Source of the DNA: Alphaproteobacteria bacterium
GTDB lineage: Bacteria; Pseudomonadota; Alphaproteobacteria; Micropepsales; Micropepsaceae
NCBI GenBank assembly: GCA_019245415.1
Contig: JAFARO010000004.1
Location: 1 to 64,000, forward strand
DNA length: 64,000 nucleotides
Direction of reading: 5' to 3'
Below, in pieces: positions 35,951 through 44,225 of this stretch (the stretch's first letter is position 1; each line of letters opens with the position of its first letter). Below the pieces are notes generated by a model, which saw only the letters and a list, made by a program, of their open reading frames with translations, was not told the origin of the DNA and made no database searches. A program made the translations under genes and the position numbers.

Positions 35951-37455
35951 AGCGCGGTGGCGCGCTCTTCGCGCACGAAGAACATCAGCGCCAGGCCGAT
36001 GGAAAGAAACATGGTCTCGCCCAGAAGTCCGATGCGCTGGCTGTGGGCTGCGACGGCGAGCCAGGCGATGAAGATGGTGGCGAGAAAGCTTGTCGCCTGT
36101 CCCGACAGCGCATAGAGGCCGAAGAACTCGGTCATGCGCTCGATCGGCGCAATCCGCGCCAGCATGGTGCGGCTGTTGGCATAGCCGGCAGTGATCAGGA
36201 TGGCGATGAAGCACACGATTCCCAGATAGATGAGCTCAGGCCAGGTGTTGAAGAACGGCACTTTCCACAGCGTGGGGCCGTGCGGATCGTAGGGGATGAA
36301 CCACAGGATGCGGTCCGGTCCCATGGTCAGCGCCAGCAGCCCGAACAAGGTGGTGCCGCCGATGGAGACGAAGATCGCGCGTTTGGAGCCCAGCGCATTG
36401 TCGAGCCAGCCGCCGACGAAGCCTCCCAGCACCGCGAAGACGCTGAGCACGATGCCGTAGATGATGCGCGACACCGGTCCCCAATGGAACGTGCTCGAAG
36501 CATATATGCCGCCGAACACCAGCACCGCGGTCATGCCGTCGTTGAAGAACAGCCGCGCCAGGAGATAGAACCCGACGTTCTTGTAGTGTCTGAGGCTGAT
36601 GACCGTGCGGATGACGCTCTTCACGCCTGCGCGCATCGCCGCAAACAACGACAGGCTGGAAGCCGGCCGGTCCGGCGTGAAGAGAAAGAGCGGGATGCTG
36701 AAGATCACAAGCCAGATTGCGCCCACCGGGCCGGCAAGCCGCTCCGGCTCGTGCAGCGCCTGGCTGATGCCCCAGATCGGATGCGACGGCACGAAGCTCC
36801 ACGCCACCTTTCCGGGGAGCGAAAACGCGAGCAGCATGAACAGCAGCAGGAGGATTCCCGCCGCGTTGCCGAGCGCCAGCCCCAATCCGGACAATCCGGC
36901 GATGCGTTTGGGCGAAACGATCGAGGGCAGCAGCGAATTGTGGAACACCGCGGAGAAATCGAAGGAGACGTTGGCGAGCGCCCAGGTCGCGCCGACAAGG
37001 AAGAGGCTGAAGCCGGTGGAATGCGGCTTGGCGAACCACAGCAGAACCATCGCCGTGGCGAGGATCAGCGTATAGAACGCGATCCAGGGCTTGCGCCGCC
37101 CGCCATGGTCGGCGATGGCGCCCAGGAACGGGGCCAGCAGCGCGATGACGATGCCGCTGATCCCCTGCACCCAGCCGGCATCGGCGAGCCCGCGTACGGG
37201 ATCGCCGACGACGTCGTTGGAGAAATACGGCGCGAAGAGATAGATCGTGATCAAGAGCACGAACGGATTGCGCGCCCATTCGAACAGCGCCCAGGAAGTC
37301 TGTCCGAGCCGCGATGCCGATCGATCGCCGGTGGTGGAGAATCCCTCGCGCGCGCCGAGCCACTGCGCCCAGCCCGCGGCCTCGGCGATGGCGGTCTCGG
37401 CCGGCTCGTCCGCCGCGGCCACAGCCGCTTCGGCCGCGTCAGTTGAAGACTTCAC
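35947..37455 (-). CDS. MFS transporter, UMF1/Atg22-like (first of a tandem pair)
   Basis: The 502-residue protein begins with a cytoplasmic Ala/Glu-rich stretch. About 12 helices follow with GQTSWALFEWARNPFVLLIT, IADHGGRRKPWIAFYTLI, LFTPDRPASS, and ANSRTMLARIAPIERMTEFF. The start is GTG 37455, overlapping the SH3 gene end by 17 bases. It is clearly paralogous to the downstream protein, though divergent. The pair probably arose by tandem duplication. A heterodimer or two related substrates are both possible. Confidence 0.87.
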   Translation of the reverse strand: MKSSTDAAEAAVAAADEPAETAIAEAAGWAQWLGAREGFSTTGDRSASRLGQTSWALFEWARNPFVLLITIYLFAPYFSNDVVGDPVRGLADAGWVQGISGIVIALLAPFLGAIADHGGRRKPWIAFYTLILATAMVLLWFAKPHSTGFSLFLVGATWALANVSFDFSAVFHNSLLPSIVSPKRIAGLSGLGLALGNAAGILLLLFMLLAFSLPGKVAWSFVPSHPIWGISQALHEPERLAGPVGAIWLVIFSIPLFLFTPDRPASSLSLFAAMRAGVKSVIRTVISLRHYKNVGFYLLARLFFNDGMTAVLVFGGIYASSTFHWGPVSRIIYGIVLSVFAVLGGFVGGWLDNALGSKRAIFVSIGGTTLFGLLALTMGPDRILWFIPYDPHGPTLWKVPFFNTWPELIYLGIVCFIAILITAGYANSRTMLARIAPIERMTEFFGLYALSGQATSFLATIFIAWLAVAAHSQRIGLLGETMFLSIGLALMFFVREERATAL

Positions 37456-37912
37456 CCGCGTCCACTCCCCACAGCCTGTTCTTGTCGATCCAGCCCGCGA
37501 CGCCGGCGGCCGCGATCTTGCAGCGCGAAGGCTGACACGCCTTGAGCTTGGCCACAACGCCGGGCTCGGCCCTGGCAATAACGGGCGAACCGGCGAAGAC
37601 CGATGCCGAAACCGCCGCCGCGCCCTTGCCGACGACCAGGACGCTGCGGGCATCCGACAGCATGCTGGCGCTGATCCAGCCCACCGTGCCGTCGATATCG
37701 CGCACGCGCCGCCAAGTTTCATAGGCCGAAACCACCTCCAGCGGATAATCCTTGCGCCGGTAGATGAACAGGATGCGGTGCTGATAGGTCGGCCCTTCGC
37801 GCAGATAGACTTTGTCGCTCTTGAGGCTCGCGAAATGGGAGGCTGCGAGCGCGGCAGAGGTCGAGAGCACCATTGAGAATGCGAAAGCGATTGCGCAAGA
37901 AATTATTCTCAA
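37439..37912 (-). CDS. Periplasmic protein with bacterial SH3 domains
   Basis: The product of about 157 residues has a signal sequence (RIISCAIAFAFSMVLSTS, cleavage near ALAAS). The SH3-like repeat KVYLREGPTYQHRILFIYRR and WRRVRDIDGTVGWISASML (SH3_4 type) follows. A second, weaker repeat ends in CQPSRCKIAAAGVAGWIDK. Such proteins often bind cell-wall components. The start is uncertain: TTG 37912 gives the best signal peptide. ATG 37951 lies inside a repeat hairpin, although GGTGGGA precedes it. Confidence 0.75.
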   Translation of the reverse strand: MRIISCAIAFAFSMVLSTSAALAASHFASLKSDKVYLREGPTYQHRILFIYRRKDYPLEVVSAYETWRRVRDIDGTVGWISASMLSDARSVLVVGKGAAAVSASVFAGSPVIARAEPGVVAKLKACQPSRCKIAAAGVAGWIDKNRLWGVDAGEVFN

Positions 37913-37920
37913 CAAAAAAC

Positions 37921-38005
37921 CGTCATGGCCGACCTTGTGTCGGCCATCCATGAAGTCGGTCCCACCGCGTGAGTATGGGTGGCCGGGACAAGCCCGGCCA
38001 TGACG
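37921..38005. repeat. Pair of REP-like hairpins in opposite orientation
   Basis: Hairpin 1 pairs ATGGCCGAC (37925-37933) with GTCGGCCAT (37939-37947). Hairpin 2 pairs TGGCCGGG (37980-37987) with CCCGGCCA (37993-38000). The flanks CGTCATGGCCG and CGGCCATGACGG are mirror images, so the pair resembles a BIME-type unit. A related element is at 59779-59994. Confidence 0.75.
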
Positions 38006-38049
38006 GTATTGGGATAAGATGACCAAGGGTCTTTCCCTTCCGGTGTGGC

Positions 38050-38784
38050 CTACAGGCCTTCGTTGCGCAACGCCGCCTGTCCCTCGGCGACGAGGCGCGC
38101 GGTGGCGGTTTCGATGCGCTCTTCCAGCAGGCGCAGGAAGTCGCGCGGGCGCAGGCCGGATTCGACGGGCTCCAGGAATTCGAGCACGATGGTGCCGCGC
38201 TTCTTGATGAAGCCCGCCGGCCCCGTCCAATAGAGCCCGGAGTTGAGGGCGACGGGAACGCAGTCTGCGCCGATCTGGCCGTAAAGTCCGGCGACGCCGG
38301 GCTTGTAGTCGGGCGGCGCGCCGACTTTCTTGCGCGTGCCTTCGGGAAAGATCAGCACGCTGCGTTTCTCGGCAAGCACGCGCTTGGCCTTCGCCGCCAT
38401 GCGCCGCAGCGCGGAGCCGCCGCCGTCGCGATCGATGACGATCGAGCCCGCCTTCCAGACGAACCAGCCATAGAACGGCACATAGACCAGCCCGCGCTTG
38501 AGCACGACCGCGGGATCGTCGAGCACGAGATAAAGCGCAAGCGTGTCCCACATGCTCATATGCTTGGCGGCGACGAGGACCCCGCCCGCGGGCTTGGTGC
38601 CGCGCACTTCCAGGCCGAGGCCTGCGATCGTGCGCAGTCCCCACAGCGCCAGCGCGCACCAGCGCCGCGCCATCCACACCGTCGCCTTTCTGGGCAGCAG
38701 TAGCACCGGCAGGAACAGGATCGACATCACGGCCGAAATAAGCGCGAACCAGGCGAAGAAACCCGCGGAGCGCAGAAGGGTCAC
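38050..38784 (-). CDS. plsC: 1-acyl-sn-glycerol-3-phosphate acyltransferase
   Basis: The 244-residue membrane enzyme adds the second acyl chain to make phosphatidic acid. It has an N-terminal hydrophobic helix (FAWFALISAVMSILFLPVLL region). The catalytic HX4D motif lies in AKHMSMWDTLALYLVL near residue 77, and the substrate motif is LIFPEGTRKKVGAP near 145. It sits 14 bases after the DUF218 gene on the same strand. REP-like repeats follow before the SH3 gene. Confidence 0.93.
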   Translation of the reverse strand: MTLLRSAGFFAWFALISAVMSILFLPVLLLPRKATVWMARRWCALALWGLRTIAGLGLEVRGTKPAGGVLVAAKHMSMWDTLALYLVLDDPAVVLKRGLVYVPFYGWFVWKAGSIVIDRDGGGSALRRMAAKAKRVLAEKRSVLIFPEGTRKKVGAPPDYKPGVAGLYGQIGADCVPVALNSGLYWTGPAGFIKKRGTIVLEFLEPVESGLRPRDFLRLLEERIETATARLVAEGQAALRNEGL

Positions 38785-38798
38785 GGCGGCGGAATATC

Positions 38799-39407
38799 TC
38801 AGAGCGAAGCGCTGCGAGGTTTGCTTCGCTCAGGCGCCGCGTCAAGTGCGGGACGATAGACGGCGCTGCGCAGCTTGGCCGCCAGGTACTTGGCATATTC
38901 GCCCTGAAGCACGCGCAAGGCATGGGGGTTGTGCCACCAGCCGTCGAGATCGATGTCGTCGACGGGATAGGGTTCGAGCCGCACGCCGGGCATCGCCGAT
39001 TCGAACTCGGCCAGGCTGCGCGGCATGTGATAGTTCGCCGTCACCACGATCAGGCTCTTGAAGCGGTGGGTGCGCGCCCAGGACGCAGCCTCTTCGGCAT
39101 TGCCGTGGGTGTTCTCGGCCGCATAGCCGAGATCGGCACAGCAGTCGAAGCGCATGCCGCCATGGGCCAGCCGCTTGAGCTCGAGCTTGGTGGTCTGCGG
39201 ATGGACGCCGCTGATCAACAGCCGACCGGCCGTGCCCGATTCGAGCAGCGCCACTGCCGCCGTGACCCGCTCGTCGCCGCCGGTGAGCGCCACGATGCCC
39301 TGCGCGGGCTTCGGCGCGGCGCTGGCGCGCGGCAGGTTCGCCACGAAGACGAAGAACCCGGCCGCGTAGATCGCCACCGCACCCAGGATCCATGGCCACG
39401 CGCGCAT
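38799..39407 (-). CDS. DUF218 (ElyC/SanA/YdcF-like) envelope protein
   Basis: The 202-residue protein has one N-terminal transmembrane helix (WPWILGAVAIYAAGFFVFVA) and a DUF218 domain: GIVALTGGDERVTAAVALLE, RLLISGVHPQTT, then NTHGNAEEAASWA and LIVVTANYHMPRSLAEF. DUF218 proteins are linked to envelope and peptidoglycan or lipid-carrier processes. Placement between ftsX and plsC supports an envelope role but does not prove it. Confidence 0.9.
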   Translation of the reverse strand: MRAWPWILGAVAIYAAGFFVFVANLPRASAAPKPAQGIVALTGGDERVTAAVALLESGTAGRLLISGVHPQTTKLELKRLAHGGMRFDCCADLGYAAENTHGNAEEAASWARTHRFKSLIVVTANYHMPRSLAEFESAMPGVRLEPYPVDDIDLDGWWHNPHALRVLQGEYAKYLAAKLRSAVYRPALDAAPERSKPRSASL

Positions 39408-39442
39408 GCGACCATACTAGCGTCAAAAGCGGTAAAATTCAG

Positions 39443-40336
39443 TCAGTAGATTTTTCGCAGCGCCGCGAGCACGGAAAGCCGGGCGGTCGCCAGGGCGATG
39501 ATTCCCGCAATCGCCGGAACCAGGGCCAGCCAGCCGATCTCGGACATTTTCAGTCCCAACGGCGGCAGGAATGGCGCCGCTTCGACACCGGCCGATTCCA
39601 GGCTGCCGGCGACCAGAAAGAAGACCGCTGCCAGCGCACCGCCCGCCAAGGCCGCGCCCAAGGTCGACATGAAATAGTGCCGCTCGAAGGCATTGGCGAT
39701 GAAGCTGGGACGCGCGCCCATCTGATGCAACAGCTCGACCATCTCGCGATGGGCATCCAGCCCGGCGCGCGTCGCGAACGCCACCGCCGAGGCCGTCGCC
39801 AGGGCGATCAGGAACAGGATGACATAGGCCGACCATGTGATTCCCGCCGCCAAGCCCGCGAGCCGCGCAATCCAGCGCGCGTGGTCGTCGAGCTCGGAAT
39901 CCGGTGCGGCACGCTTGAGCGCGCGTGCCAATCCCGCGCTGTCGATCCTCGCGCCGGGCACCAGCGTCGCATCGATCAGCCGGGGAAGCGGCAATTCGCT
40001 GAGCAGCGCTCCGCTGCCGATCCAGGGCGCCACCAAGGCCTGCGTCTGGGACTCGCTGAGCATTTCGGCATGCGCGATCCCCGCTGTCGCGCGCAGGATC
40101 GACAGCGCCGTCTCGGCTTCGCGTGCCAGCGCCTTGGCCGAGATGTTCGCGGGCGGCACGATCTGCACCGTCAGCCGGTCCGACAGCCCGGCGCGCCAGC
40201 CCGCGGCCGTGCGCTCCGCCAGGAGCGAGGCTCCGAGCGCGAGCGCGGCCAGGAATGCCATCACCGCGATCACCACGTCGAGAGGCGCCGCGCCCTTTTC
40301 GCGCGGCAGGATAGAGCCGGGGGCGCCGAGACTCAT
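39443..40336 (-). CDS. ftsX: Cell division protein FtsX
   Basis: The 297-residue protein has a cytoplasmic N-terminus, a first helix (about residues 19-41), a periplasmic domain of about 130 residues, and three C-terminal helices. The conserved MVELLHQMGARPSFIANAFE segment lies between helices 2 and 3. FtsX with FtsE controls peptidoglycan hydrolases at the septum. It overlaps the ftsE stop (ATGA). Confidence 0.93.
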   Translation of the reverse strand: MSLGAPGSILPREKGAAPLDVVIAVMAFLAALALGASLLAERTAAGWRAGLSDRLTVQIVPPANISAKALAREAETALSILRATAGIAHAEMLSESQTQALVAPWIGSGALLSELPLPRLIDATLVPGARIDSAGLARALKRAAPDSELDDHARWIARLAGLAAGITWSAYVILFLIALATASAVAFATRAGLDAHREMVELLHQMGARPSFIANAFERHYFMSTLGAALAGGALAAVFFLVAGSLESAGVEAAPFLPPLGLKMSEIGWLALVPAIAGIIALATARLSVLAALRKIY

Positions 40337-41004
40337 GGCCTGGCGCTCCGCAATTCCACCAGCCGGCCGTCGACGAGGCGCATCTCGCGCGCGCGCAGAT
40401 CTTCGATCAGCGAGCGGTCGTGCGTCGCGATCAAGACCGTGGTGCCCAGCCTGTTCAGTTCGGCGAACAGGCGGATCAGGCGCTGGCCGATCTCGGAGTC
40501 GACATTGCCGGTGGGCTCGTCGGCGATCAGCAGATCGGGCCGCGCCACCACCGCGCGCGCGATCGCGATGCGCTGCTGCTCGCCGCCGGAAAGCGTCGCG
40601 GGCTTGGCCTGCATGCGTTCGCCCAGGCCCACCCAGGAGAGCAGTTCCTCCACGTCCTGCACATAGTCGTTCTCGCGCTTGCCGGCGATGCGCAGCGGCA
40701 GCGCCACGTTGTCGAAGGCCGACAGATGCGGCAGCAGGCGGAAATCCTGGAACACCACGCCGATGCGGCGTCGCAACGCCGGAAACGCGGAGCGCTTCGT
40801 CACCGAAAGATCGTTGCCGAACAGCGTGACCAGGCCGCGCGACGGCGGCTCGGTCATGTCGATCAGCTTGAGAAGCGTGGTCTTGCCCGCGCCGGACAAC
40901 CCGGTCAGGAAGGTGAACGACCCGGCTTCGAGCACGAAGGTCACGTCGCGCAGCACCTCGGGCCCGGCGCCGTAGCGCATGCCGACATTCTCGAAGCGAA
41001 CCAT
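40333..41004 (-). CDS. ftsE: Cell division ATP-binding protein FtsE
   Basis: The 223-residue ABC ATPase has Walker A GLSGAGKTTLLK near residues 35-46, the Q-loop in GVVFQDFRLLPHLS, the signature LSGGEQQRIAIARA, and Walker B LLIADEPTGNVDSE, which is typical of FtsE/LolD. It pairs with FtsX. The gene diverges from the zinc-ribbon gene with 93 bases between. Confidence 0.95.
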   Translation of the reverse strand: MVRFENVGMRYGAGPEVLRDVTFVLEAGSFTFLTGLSGAGKTTLLKLIDMTEPPSRGLVTLFGNDLSVTKRSAFPALRRRIGVVFQDFRLLPHLSAFDNVALPLRIAGKRENDYVQDVEELLSWVGLGERMQAKPATLSGGEQQRIAIARAVVARPDLLIADEPTGNVDSEIGQRLIRLFAELNRLGTTVLIATHDRSLIEDLRAREMRLVDGRLVELRSARP

Positions 41005-41097
41005 CGCCGCACCATAGCGGCGGCGTTTGCGTCGCGCGAGCCTTGCCTGCATCCTGCGGCTGCGCCATCTTCGGCGCGGTTGGTTTCGGCGCCGGCG

Positions 41098-41838
41098 ATG
41101 ATTCTCACCTGTCCAGAATGCGCCACGCGCTATCAGGCGGAGGCGACAAAATTCCAGCCTTCGGGGCGCAAGGTGCGCTGCGCGCGCTGCGGCCATCTGT
41201 GGCATCAGGATCCCCCGCCGCCGGAAGCCGAGACTGTAATCCCCGAGCACCGGCCGCAATGGACCCCGCCGGTTGTGCAGCCTCCTGCGCCTCCGTCGCC
41301 GCCGGCGGTGCGGCAGAGCTACGTGCCGGCTCCGGTGATGACGCGCGAGCCGCCGGAGGCTGCGGCGTCTTTCGGCGCGCGCGCGCCGTCGCGCTGGCCG
41401 ATGCGCCTGGGGGTCGCGGGCGGATGGCTGCTGCTGATCGCGGCCGCTGCGGGATTGGCGTGGTCCCTCGTCGCGTTCCGCGCGCAGATCGCGACCTTGT
41501 GGCCGCAATCGGCCTCGCTCTATTCCGCCATCGGGCTGAAGACCGGAACCGCGGGGCTCGAGATCGACAGCTATTCCAGCCGCCGCACCGTCGAGAACGG
41601 CGAGCCCGTGCTGTGGGTCAATGGCATCGTCGCCAACACCACGGCGCATGAGCTTCCGGTGCCCGCGATCCGCGCCGCGCTCACCGACGCCGACGGCCGC
41701 GAGCTCTACCATTGGAGCTTCATGGCCGACGCCATGACGTTGGGCGCGGGCAAGCGCGTGCCGTTCCATGCGCGCCTCGCCAATCCACCACGCGCGTTGC
41801 GCCATGTCGAGCTCCGATTCGCGAAGGACGGGGAGTAG
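41098..41838 (+). CDS. MJ0042-type zinc-ribbon membrane protein with DUF3426-like C-terminus
   Basis: The 246-residue protein begins with a zinc ribbon (Cys5, Cys8, Cys28, Cys31 in CPEC and CARC) and a Pro-rich linker. One transmembrane helix lies near residues 103-125 (LGVAGGWLLLIAAAAGLA). The periplasmic C-terminal domain contains NGEPVLWVNGIVANTT and HELPVPAIRAALTDADG. This is the usual domain order in Alphaproteobacteria, where the gene is often divergent from ftsE as here. Function unknown. Confidence 0.88.
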   Translation: MILTCPECATRYQAEATKFQPSGRKVRCARCGHLWHQDPPPPEAETVIPEHRPQWTPPVVQPPAPPSPPAVRQSYVPAPVMTREPPEAAASFGARAPSRWPMRLGVAGGWLLLIAAAAGLAWSLVAFRAQIATLWPQSASLYSAIGLKTGTAGLEIDSYSSRRTVENGEPVLWVNGIVANTTAHELPVPAIRAALTDADGRELYHWSFMADAMTLGAGKRVPFHARLANPPRALRHVELRFAKDGE

Positions 41839-41849
41839 GCGGCGAAACT

Positions 41850-44225
41850 TCAAAACTGTTTCAGCAGTCGGTCGATGTAGTCGAGTTCCTGCTGGGAGCG
41901 GCCGCGTTCGCCGGCACGGCGTCGCAGCTCCTTCAGGATCTCGCGCGCGCGCTGCAGGTCCGACTGGCTCGGCACTTTGACGTTGCCGCCAAGCGCATTG
42001 CCGTCGGTGCCCTGGGCGCGGCCCAAGGGATCGGTGCCGTCGCCCTGGCCTTCGCCCTTCGAGCGCTGCATCAGCTGCTTGGCCAGATCGCCCGCCGTCT
42101 TGCGCAGGGCATCGAGCGCTTGGCGCTCGTCGATGCCGGCATTGGGCAGGTCCTGCTGGTCGAGCTCTCCTTGCGCCTGTCCCATCGACTTGCCGGCGTC
42201 GCCCAAGGTTTTCGGCACCTCGAGCTTCTGGCCGCCCAGGCCCTTCATGATCTTGTCGAGCTGATCGCGCAGCGCACGCTGCTGGCCGGCCAGTCCCTTG
42301 GGGCCGCCGTCCTTCGGATCGCCTTTGCCCTGGCCCTGGCGGAACGTCTTGTCGACGAGACCGCGCTGCTTGCCCATCAGATCGCCCAAGCCCTGGATGG
42401 CGTCGCTCAGCGCCTTGTCCTGCGGCGATTGCTGGCCGCTGCCCGAGCCGGCGCCGCCGCTCAGCCGCAGATTCTCGAGCAGCTCCTGCAGCAGCGCGAG
42501 CATCTGTTCGGCCTGCGCGCGGTTGCCGCTTTGGGCCAGCTGCTCGATGGCCTTGAGCAGCGCATCGATGTCCTGCTGGCTCAGCACCTTGGCGTCGGGC
42601 GGCACGGGCTGCGAGGCGTCCGGCGGATTCTCGGCCAGCGCCTTCAAGTAGCGCTGCAGCGCCTGCTGATAGCGCTCGAGCAGCGAATCGATCTCGCCTT
42701 GCGGCGCATTGCGCGCGAAGGCTTCGGAGAGCATCTGCTTGACGCGGCGCAGCTCTTCCGCCGCACTCATCAAGCCGCCGCGCTCGAGGCCGAGCGCGAT
42801 CTGCCAGAGAAGGTCGGAGGCCTGCGCGTACTCCTCGTCGCGGCTCGCATTCTTCAGCGTCCAATAGGCCGAGCGCAGCGCCAGATAAACGCCGAGCTGG
42901 TCCTGATAGAAAAGCTCCGGCGCAAGGCTCAGCGCCTCCACCGCGCGCGTCACGCGCGGACGCAGGCGGATGTCGCCCGTCGCCAGCACCTGGCGCTGCT
43001 CGACCAGCGCGCGCGCCAAGGGATTGGTGAAGACGCGCGCGGGCAAGGTGACGCGCATCGGCTTGCTCTGCGCTTTCTGGCCCGCGCCGTCGCTGGCTTC
43101 CAGGACGATGTCCGCGTCCATCCCGGCATAGGGATGGGCCGTCAGATCGCGGAACGTCGTCTCGGCGAGTTTCTTCGCCGAGGGCTGATCCAGCGGCAGA
43201 TCGACCGCAAGCGTCTTGCCGTAGCGGCCATGCGGGGTGATCAGCGCGCGCACGCTCGCCACGCCGTAATCGTCCTGGGCGTTGAAGCTGAGCTTCAGCG
43301 CGTCGTGCTCTGTGCGCGAGGGCTTCGCGGCGAAGGCGACGGTGGGCGGCTTGTCGGCGATGATTTCGATCCGCCAATTGCCGATGGTGCGTCCGCCGGC
43401 GCGCACGATCACATGATCGCTCTGCATCAATTTGGCGCTGGCGCCGTACTCGCCTTCCGAACCGCTGAAGCCGGTGTCGGAGAGCGAGACGTAAGGCGCG
43501 TGGCTCGCGCCATGGACGCGCAGATTGAGCGTCGAGCCTGCGGGAATCGCGAGGCTGCCGCTCTGCGATGCATCGAGATAAATTGGTGCGAGGCCGGTAT
43601 AGGCGGGAGGATCGATCCAGGCGTCGATGGTGATGCCGGCCGCTTCGCCGCTGCCCGGTCCAAACGCAGCCGCCAGCCGTGCGCGCCAGTCGCCGGCCGC
43701 GATCAGCAAGCCTGCGGCGACGAGTAGCAGCACGACGTAGCGCAGCGCGCGCGGGTCGCGTGCCGGAAGTGCGGAGCGCGGCCAAGAAGGGCGCAGGCTG
43801 GCGATGCCCGCAAGATGGCGGCTCAGATGCAGCCGCCACAGCGCCTCGGCCAGTTCGTCGCCCCGCCCCGCGGCGATGCTGTCGTCGCGCTCCGAGATCG
43901 GGCGGTGCAGCAGCGTGCTGTCGCGCTCGACGCGGCGCGCGCCTTCGCGCCAGGTCGGCCAGCCGAAGCCCTCGAAGCTCGCATACAGCGACAGCCCCAT
44001 CGCCGAGACCGTGGCCGCGAGCAGCAGCGCATGCAGCGGCCATGGCAACAGCTGCGGCAATGCGAACAGCGCGGCGGCGAGGAAGAGCCCGGCGATTCCC
44101 GTCGCCGGCCACAGCGACGGCCAGACGCGCTCCCACAGAAGGACGGCGCGCGCCAGCCGCACATGGCCCCGCGCGCTGCTAGCGGAGCCAGTCCGGAATT
44201 CTGTCGCTGGCGAGTAGGTCGTCAT
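41850..44225 (-). CDS. TIGR02302/DUF4175 family membrane protein
   Basis: The protein of about 791 residues has two N-terminal helices, a third near residue 170, and a beta-rich periplasmic part (ITIDAWIDPPAYTGLAPIYL; DYGVASVRALITPHGRYGK). A long coiled, Gln/Lys/Gly-rich C-terminal third follows (AEQMLALLQELLENLRLSGG; QRALRDQLDKIMKGLGGQK). This is characteristic of the TIGR02302 family of unknown function. ATG 44225 overlaps lysA by 47 bases. GTG 44162 is an alternative start that avoids the overlap. Confidence 0.88.
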   Translation of the reverse strand: MTTYSPATEFRTGSASSARGHVRLARAVLLWERVWPSLWPATGIAGLFLAAALFALPQLLPWPLHALLLAATVSAMGLSLYASFEGFGWPTWREGARRVERDSTLLHRPISERDDSIAAGRGDELAEALWRLHLSRHLAGIASLRPSWPRSALPARDPRALRYVVLLLVAAGLLIAAGDWRARLAAAFGPGSGEAAGITIDAWIDPPAYTGLAPIYLDASQSGSLAIPAGSTLNLRVHGASHAPYVSLSDTGFSGSEGEYGASAKLMQSDHVIVRAGGRTIGNWRIEIIADKPPTVAFAAKPSRTEHDALKLSFNAQDDYGVASVRALITPHGRYGKTLAVDLPLDQPSAKKLAETTFRDLTAHPYAGMDADIVLEASDGAGQKAQSKPMRVTLPARVFTNPLARALVEQRQVLATGDIRLRPRVTRAVEALSLAPELFYQDQLGVYLALRSAYWTLKNASRDEEYAQASDLLWQIALGLERGGLMSAAEELRRVKQMLSEAFARNAPQGEIDSLLERYQQALQRYLKALAENPPDASQPVPPDAKVLSQQDIDALLKAIEQLAQSGNRAQAEQMLALLQELLENLRLSGGAGSGSGQQSPQDKALSDAIQGLGDLMGKQRGLVDKTFRQGQGKGDPKDGGPKGLAGQQRALRDQLDKIMKGLGGQKLEVPKTLGDAGKSMGQAQGELDQQDLPNAGIDERQALDALRKTAGDLAKQLMQRSKGEGQGDGTDPLGRAQGTDGNALGGNVKVPSQSDLQRAREILKELRRRAGERGRSQQELDYIDRLLKQF

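Noticed and set aside
40333-44136. A 1267-codon open frame on the minus strand
   Set aside because: Only its last 223 codons are a gene (ftsE). The remainder is the out-of-frame shadow of the DUF4175 gene and the antisense of the zinc-ribbon gene; its protein is Arg- and Ala-rich with no domain.
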